Shown: piece after piece, positions 57,552 through 64,000 of the stretch
Numbering within the stretch: position 1 is the stretch's first letter
How the letters are laid out: the number at the start of each line of letters is the position of its first letter
Assembly (NCBI RefSeq): GCF_001411555.2
Contig: NC_049907.1
Coordinates: 6,766,243-6,830,242, forward strand
DNA length: 64,000 nucleotides
Source of the DNA: Juglans regia
Lineage: Eukaryota > Streptophyta > Magnoliopsida > Fagales > Juglandaceae
Direction of reading: 5' to 3'
Notes under the pieces: generated by a model
Database searches by the model: none
Seen by the model: the letters and a program-made list of their open reading frames with translations, nothing else
What the model was told of the DNA's origin: nothing
Position numbers and translations under genes: made by a program

Positions 57552-60500
57552 CTATATTGCCAGTGTCCCTTCACTGACTTGGTTCTCGTCTGAAGGATCT
57601 GAGGATTGAGTTTTCGGTCGAGTTACCATTCGAGAAAATCCATAACCAAGAGAACTTCCAGTATTCTCGCATAGCTGCACAAATAAAACCATAAAATTGT
57701 AATTGTCCCTTTGTATTCCGGTTTTATACGAGACAGGCTAGTTACACAGTTCTGCATTTCGTGGCTAAAGGCATAATTTTTGTTGTATCTGTATTTGGGG
57801 GAAAAACAAATACCTCGGTCAGCTCTGACAGATGCCGTGACCTGAATTCATTGATCGCGGCTGCAATTTCCGACATTGGTAGTTTCGTCTGAAGGGGGAA
57901 CAAAGAGCTAAGGTAAAAAAAGAAACATACTAACCAAAAATAAACATTTAGTATTCGTCTTTGCAAGAAAGTAGTTATTTAATTATACAGTTTTTTCTTT
58001 AGGGTTGCATGTAACCGTTCCAACTTACCACAGCTTCTCTCCCTCTTTAGGAAGTAGAATCTTCTATGTAAGCGCATATAATTTAAAACTTTGTTATCTT
58101 TAGAGCAATCAACCTAGACCTTGATCCATTTTCCATTTTATAATAATCTAAAATTCTTAATATTAGTAAGGATCGTGGATAGCAGCTCGGTTACATGATG
58201 GCAAAATCTATGCACAATTAATGCTGAGGGAATGAATAATAAACCCTTCAATTATATAATATGCAACTCAATTCAATTGCACACAACTAGCCATCACCCA
58301 ATTTGATTGCCCACTGCATGGCATCACTCAACAACACTAAGAAGTAAGAACATGTCGAAGCACCAAACGGACAAAAAAAGAAGTCCTATATGGACCACAG
58401 AGACGATCAAGTTACTTACCTGAGCAAGAACAGCAGCCGCTAACTGTAGACTTGGTTCCAAGGTCTCTGGGACAACCTGCAAGTTATCTCCACAACGTGA
58501 GCTCTCATAATTGGGAAAGATGAATTATATATAATCATTTTTTTTGCTTTTCTATAATTAGATAAATAATGTGCAGCAGACAACTTACCGCTGTAGCCCC
58601 AGCCTTTTCCAAATTAAGGCCGTGATCAACATCATGAGCTCGGACAAAGGTCTTCACATTGGGGAAATATTTGCTCAAAGCCCAAACTGTTCTATAATTT
58701 GCACCTGGGCTATCTAGAGTTATTGCCGCTGCAGATGCTCTTTCGGCACCAACTTTGTGAAGGACCTAGTCATGCAGTATAAAGCAAGTCAAATAATGAA
58801 CCTGCAAGTAAGTAAACTTTCATACAGTCTGCCACACCTCTCGACTGCCAGCATCTCCAAAATACACAGGAAGGTCCAGGGCACGTCCAACTGCCACTCT
58901 ATCACTGAAGACAGGAGATATAACGTTCATGTCATTGGCTGAGATATAATGTTCCAAGATTATTGAGCCATGCAGGCAACTAGTAGACTCTAACATATAT
59001 GATTGCACGTACATGCAATCAAAATTCAACACTTCAACTAAGAAGACTACTTTTGCAATATTTTTAATGCATCCATTTCCTAAATGAAGGACAATCACAT
59101 GTAAACACATCCCAATTACAGATTAACAATATGGAACTAATCATCCTGAATGAAAGAACTGTATGTCAGTTATTGTTCTAAGTCAATCAGTTACCTCCTT
59201 ACATCAAGAGCAACAAAAGGGATCAATCGCTCTGAAAGAAGCTGGGCAATGATCTGGGAACCAAAAGCAGAAGGAGGGAAAAAGATACTACAATTAGAAA
59301 AGCTCATATATTATGTACATACTTGATTTGCCATATCAATGATTTGATACGAATTTATTAAATGGGACCTCCAAGTTACCATACCTGACCAACTCGTCCA
59401 AATCCACAAATGATTATGTGATCTTGCAAATCATCAGTCTGGAAAATAACCAAGCAGAAATAAATCAAGACTAATTATTGAATCATCTGTCTGCCACCAT
59501 TGTATGAGACACAAACAAAAGATATCCAAATACCAGACTATTTTGTATGCTGCAAAAATTATATGATATAAAATGCCAGAGACTTCCTCGCAAATCAAAT
59601 TGTCACATATTGAATTGGCCAGACATCAAACACAGGAAACGCAGTTGACTGTGACACCTCCCATATTAAGGAAACTAACCTCTTAAAAAGTTGATAGGTT
59701 GCCATACCACCAATCAGGAAACTCAATCCAACCAATCTTCCGATACAATTACTCATATACAAATGGAGTAAAGTACACAAAATTCATGTTGAAATGAACC
59801 ACTTCACTATGTTTTTCACATGTAAACTTCAAAACATTGTAGTAGAACACAACAAGCCAAGGAAATATATCCATTCCATTTTTTTTTTATGAATAAAATA
59901 AAAGAAAAAATATATCCATTATATAACAAGTAAAACCCTTTCGGTTTACTTTTGTGAACACAGAGTGGCAACAAGCCAAGAAGGAAAGCAACCCAATATA
60001 TGGACATGATTTAAACTATATACCAATTACTTCCTAGTGATTTCCAACAGCTAGGTACATTTGAAACTGCAAAAAGGGCATAAGCTTCTGTAAACTGAAT
60101 GCAAAAGAATTCCATGGACTCAATATAAAGTCATTCAGGAGCAGACTAACAGTGCAACTGCTGTTAAGCAAACATGGTCACCATGTCTATTCTCTATTAT
60201 TTTAGCCCCTTTATACTTGAAAATAGTTAACTTACATGGAAAGAATAACATTTCATCTTTCTTGAGCATCTGAAAATCATTTAATGTGTCACAAAAATAA
60301 TGATGAGTCACCAAACTGGTTTTTGATGACCGCACTTCTGAACAGCAAAACACGGTGTATTTTTTCTTGTAAACATGAAGTTATGTAAAAAAATTGGCAA
60401 AAAAGCCTTCCCTAGATATCAAAAGCTGCTTTAACTCTCAATCTTTGCAACCAATAGCAGTGAGTTCACACTTTACCTCACTCTCAACAGGTAATAAACT

Positions 60501-63317
60501 TCGAACATCATGCAGCTCAAAGCGGGAGGCAATTAACTGGCCTCCAGCAGCTAGCCAAGGTGTGAGGGCCATTGAAATTCCCACCACCAGAAACAACAAT
60601 GATGATAGCTGAGAAGACATTATACCCTGCAGAAAACACCAATCATTGAAATCGTACCTGGAAAAATATCATTTTTTTTTTACAAATGCATTGGTTATAA
60701 TCAGGAAAATGATAACAATTTTTTTTTTTTTTAATGACGGGGGAACCACCCCACGGCAGAGCCATTAGGACTTAGTGACCACCCTCGGGGAGACTAGCAC
60801 AGCAACCCACCGCCATGACCTCCCACTTAAATCGCAATTTGAACCCAAAGGGAATCGAACCTATGACATGGGGCTCATGCGCACAAGTTCGCCCTTACCA
60901 CTTGGGCTATCCACGGGTGGGTATGATAACAATCTATGTTTCCTAACCTCTTTTAATTTTTATAAGCAACCAAATTTCATTAGAGAGTGGTAGTGGCACA
61001 ACCCAATTACAATAAAAATATGCATAGGAGAGTTCCTTGTTGAGGGGAAATCAGAATTGGTCCTAGCAAGTAGGACGAAAGCAACATTGGAGAAGTTGGA
61101 ATTGTAATGCCAACAAAATAGAGAATTGTGCCATAGAAATACAATGTGCTATACACTCACACTTGCTATTGTGGTGTGAGTGTATAGCACATTGTATTTC
61201 TATGGCACAATTCTCTATTTTGATTGGCAGTACATCCACGGGCTTTTCAAAAGTTCTCGTGGTCTACATCAAGGGGAACAGTTATGCCCGTTGTTCTTAG
61301 TATCGGTCTTGGAAGCTTTGAGTAGCATTTTATGTGTAATGGTCGATAGGGGAATCTTATCAGGTTTTTCAGAGGACAAATAAACAAGGATGAGCTGCTA
61401 GTGTTTCATCTCCTTTTCATGGATGAGACATACGTACTCTATGATCATCCAGAGGATTCCCAACAAGTAATTCAGCAAAACAAGCATGGTCTAGCCAAAC
61501 TTTCTTCCTGTTCCCCTCTAAAACTAGGCCCGTCAACATTACGAAAATTATTCGAGCATAAATAAGACCAAACACCTAAATAGCCATACCAAACATCTAG
61601 GAGGCTGTCCAAATAATGGAGAAGGGTGTTTACTATGAATCATAAGTACAGAGTAATCTGTTAAATGCAAACCTCTCAAGTCTTGCAGCTAAAAACAATT
61701 ATAGTTTGTAAGGAAAACCTGATTAACAGCTTCGCCAAATGCCACAAAGGCAAATTCTCCACCCGGTGCAAGTAAAAGACCAACTCTTATTGCAGATATT
61801 ATTGAAATACCAAAAAGCCTACCAACTAGAGCAACCAATAAAGTCTTTCCACCAATCAAGAGTCCCAATGTTCCACTAATCACTGGAAAGTTGGAAACAA
61901 GAAGTTTTGGATCGATAGACATGCCAACCTGAAAACCACAAAGACTTCCATCAATTGCACATGGAGCATCATTGATCAATATATTTTCAATTAATGGGCT
62001 AAACTCGAGCAAAGTCTTTTACTTAAATATCAAGTACCATTTTTGTAAGTATTGCAGTGTGATAATCAGTACAATTTTGTTCATTTTGATAAAAGCACCA
62101 AAAATAGCCAAATGATGCCTTATAAGGTAGATGACCTGAAGCCGGAAGATTTCAAACAGTGCCACAAATGATTTCCAAATTTAGAATTTCTCTTATGGAT
62201 TAACATCTAATACAAGTGATCAACAAGTAGCTTTAATACAACAATGCTTATGGGCAATTCTTTTTATAATTGAAAATATTAATGAAGAAAAAATAAAAAT
62301 AAAATAAAAATAGATCTTAGAGAAGAAAGTCAGCGTAATCTCCCTACCGTCATGAAGAAGAGACCCAATAAAAGGCCACGATACGGAGCAATATCAGACT
62401 CAACCTGTAAGGAAAATTCAGTTTCTGCAAGAAGCAATCCAGCCAAAAATGCTCCCAATGCCATGGAAAGTCCAGCCTGCTCCAAGGAGGACGAAAAGAG
62501 ATGGTTAATTTTTTATTTTTATTTTTGGTAAGTAAACAAATTTTATTGACTGTTCAGAACTCTAATAGAAAAAACAAAAGGCATGCCCTAAGCTAAGTAG
62601 GAACGAAAAGAGATAGTTATTACTAAGAAATACATGAAGAACAACCAACAATAAGATGCAGAGTCATACCCTGGCTGTAAGTAGACTGGTACCCAGAATA
62701 ACAAGCAGTGTATTGGCAGAGAATATTTCTGCATTTTGATTTTCTGCAATTTGCTTATAGATTGGTCGAAGCAACTACAAAAACCAGAGAAAGGAAAATT
62801 AATCCACAAGCTGTATTTCATTATAAGAAAACTTCATAGATATAATAATGGTAGCCATTGTGATCCAAGTCCTGACAGGAAAAAAAAATCCCAGGCATCT
62901 TCTCAAGACACAAAAAGAAAAAGTAACCTTTAAAAAAATCCTACAACCATGAGGAAAATAAGTTTTAGTAGCATCAGGGCATCAACAACCTAGAAAGGGG
63001 CTCTATTTATCACTTGCAAATCCCAAATGGCCCAAAAAACTAAAAAGGTTTATCAAGATATCCTGAGATGATATTATGAATGGCAAATGAGCCAGATATC
63101 AAATCCACAAAACTAACCAGAACCTTAGCACTTAATCTGTAGCAGATTTGAAGTAATATATGGTCAGAAGTGGCCAATGAAAAGTAGTGCTAGGGTCATA
63201 CTAATCTCACAGATTTCTGAAACTTACCAAACGTCCACCAGCAATTATGGCAGTGATGGCAACTACTGCCTTAACGGCAGCCAGTCCAAGAGCTTCAGCA
63301 ATGGCTTGGAAACCAAC
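57552..63317 (-). CDS. KEA3: Chloroplast K+/H+ antiporter KEA3-like, 3' two-thirds (5' end outside window)
   Basis: CPA2-family antiporter; KEA3 works in the thylakoid membrane, exchanging K+ for H+ and tuning the proton gradient and photoprotection. Exons (minus strand): 63317-63228, 62774-62670, 62476-62348, 61928-61719, 60626-60477, 59438-59385, 59253-59195, 58904-58838, 58765-58589, 58476-58420, 57888-57814 and 57674-57552 (TAG). All join in frame with GT-AG sites, giving 431 residues. The first five exons are membrane helices ([47 protein letters not shown]). The next four carry a KTN/RCK nucleotide-binding domain ([26 protein letters not shown]). A helical regulatory tail follows, ending EGTLAI. 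Upstream helices and the transit peptide must lie beyond 64000. Introns hold a SINE and LINE pieces; no coding damage is seen. Confidence 0.95.
59439..60476. other. KEA3 intron, no repeat recognised
   Basis: About 1 kb between exons 60626-60477 and 59438-59385. AT-rich with ordinary composition. I see no exon-like or mobile sequence. Confidence 0.5.
60720..60922 (-). mobile_element. tRNA-derived SINE in a KEA3 intron
   Basis: Read on the minus strand it has an A-box-like TAGCCCAAGTGGTAAGG and a B-box GGTTCGATTCCC, the two internal Pol III promoter elements, then a GC-rich body and a 3' A-tail (T run at 60720-60732 on plus). Both sides carry the 11-bp duplication ATGATAACAAT (60709-60719 and 60923-60933). 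It is not a tRNA gene, because the anticodon stem and acceptor stem do not form. Confidence 0.85.
60957..61113 (-). mobile_element. LINE 3'-end remnant (minus) next to the palindrome
   Basis: Minus-strand reading ends AATGAAATTTGGTTGCTTATAAAAATT, the AATNAAATTT...TTACTTATNAAAA type of tail common at plant LINE 3' ends. Similar tails occur at 62515-62560 (minus) and 63830-63935 (plus) in other KEA3 introns. The upper end joins the 49-bp palindrome. Confidence 0.45.
61114..61222. repeat. Perfect 49-bp inverted repeat with 11-nt loop
   Basis: 61114-61162 and 61174-61222 are exact reverse complements over 49 bp (ends CAAAATAGAGAATTGTGCC and its complement), with the 11-nt loop TTGCTATTGTG. It lies in a KEA3 intron. 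The right arm is continuous with LINE coding sequence. Confidence 0.93.
61174..61500 (+). mobile_element. LINE reverse-transcriptase fragment (plus) in a KEA3 intron
   Basis: The plus-strand frame contains [19 protein letters not shown], the LINE RT block 'SRGLRQGDPLSP'. In another frame further on it has [18 protein letters not shown], matching the catalytic LLFADD region with FMDE in place of F/YxDD. Frame changes and the active-site substitution show it is dead. Confidence 0.75.
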
Positions 63318-64000
63318 CTGAAAAGCAGCAGATGAATTTTTCTCAAATGACAGAAAAAAGTGATACAAGAAATCATGACAATAATAACAACAAACAATTA
63401 CGAGTAAATAATTTCCATATCTATACTCAAAAAGAAGAACAAATAATTATTCTGCATTAAATGATCAACATCAAAATGTGCAGAAAGCAAGGTTGGATCA
63501 GGAAGTTTGGGGTTGATCTATGAATAGCACAGGATTTGGAATGAACACCACCGGAGGATGCAGATCATTCCTGTCATCTTATCATGTTTGACTGAAAAAG
63601 AACTCCAAGAAGTCTTTAGTTAGCTAAATGATGAAACAAAGATGCAGAGCCAAAGAAATTTTGAGAGGGAAATAGAGAGAGAGAGAGAGATGATAATATG
63701 AAACTCTTATTTAGTAAACAATGCAATATATCCATCTGTAGTGTGACACTATTAGTGTTGCACTTTTTTTTAACTATTTTTCCATTAACAGATTTTTAAT
63801 GGCGTGAACTTTCATGAATTTCTTGTATCACTAAACTAGCATGCATAGGCAATGCTCTTGTATATGTCTTATATACTTGGGCTCTTGCCTATTCTCGTGA
63901 TCAATAAAATTTTGTTTACCAATCAAAAAAAATAAAATCCGTTAACAGATTAACTTGACCCTGCCATATATTTTCTTTTGTTTTCTTCTAATTTCTAATC
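63318..64000. other. KEA3 intron running off the window
   Basis: No exon was found before the window end. At about 63830-63935 (plus) ATACTTGGGCTCTTGCC...CAATAAAATTTTGTTTACCAATCAAAAAAAA looks like a plant LINE 3' tail with a short poly(A). The rest is AT-rich intron. Confidence 0.5.
63674..63690. repeat. GA microsatellite
   Basis: AGAGAGAGAGAGAGAGA run in the 5'-most intron of KEA3 in this window. Confidence 0.8.

Noticed and set aside
60733..60922. Possible tRNA gene because of GGTTCGATTCCC
   Set aside because: A and B boxes are present but the acceptor and anticodon stems do not form, and target duplications plus an A-tail show a SINE.

Overview
This is a window of a nuclear plant genome, almost certainly a woody eudicot. 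It has intron-rich genes with GT-AG splice sites, two plastid-targeted proteins of plant type, AT-rich intergenic DNA, and copia, gypsy, LINE, SINE and MITE insertions. MITEs carrying GAGATGAGATGAG-type ends and the overall gene style would fit Fagales (walnut or oak relatives), but I cannot prove this by eye.

Four host gene families are present. (1) A classical short-chain dehydrogenase/reductase (SDR) of the neomenthol dehydrogenase / salutaridine reductase type occurs twice: an apparently intact copy at 7879-11270 (+), and a copy at 36940-48293 (+) whose exon 2 has been destroyed by a gypsy-type element. (2) Phosphomannomutase (PMM) is complete in 11 coding exons at 15214-18789 (+). (3) The plastid folate enzyme FOLD (methylene-THF dehydrogenase/cyclohydrolase) is complete in 5 exons at 50158-52870 (-). 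A truncated copy at 21318-32403 (-) is interrupted by two copia elements. (4) The last 12 coding exons of a KEA3-type chloroplast K+/H+ antiporter lie at 57552-63317 (-); its 5' part is beyond the window.

The main architecture is a tandem, direct segmental duplication. Copy A (about 6430-32403) and copy B (about 35331-50724) both carry SDR followed by the 3' end of FOLD. They have decayed in opposite ways: A keeps the SDR and has a dead FOLD, while B keeps the complete FOLD and has a dead SDR. PMM sits only in copy A; in B the flanking sequences are fused directly, as if about 8.1 kb had been deleted (or inserted in A).

Layout: 1-5290 degraded copia (+); 5291-6427 unassigned, with degenerate purine-rich repeats; 6430-11900 SDR copy A; 11900-20050 a segment unique to A with MITEs, a LINE 3' fragment and PMM; 20050-32403 the rest of A with FOLD fragments, copia-1 (21654-26708) and copia-2 (26931-32326, itself carrying a MITE); 32404-35330 spacer with a small hairpin and a 748-bp hAT-like non-autonomous element; 35331-50724 copy B with an 8.7-kb Tat/Retand-like gypsy that has no polymerase region but has an antisense ORF and a tandem-repeat tract; 50725-52870 the rest of FOLD; 52871-57551 intergenic, with a kilobase-scale inverted repeat holding a LINE and a Tourist-like MITE; 57552-64000 KEA3, with a SINE and LINE pieces in its introns.

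The host genes do not form a pathway. PMM feeds GDP-mannose/ascorbate synthesis, FOLD plastid one-carbon metabolism, KEA3 thylakoid ion balance, and the SDR specialised ketone/aldehyde reduction. All coordinates and splice sites were read by hand; no database search was made.
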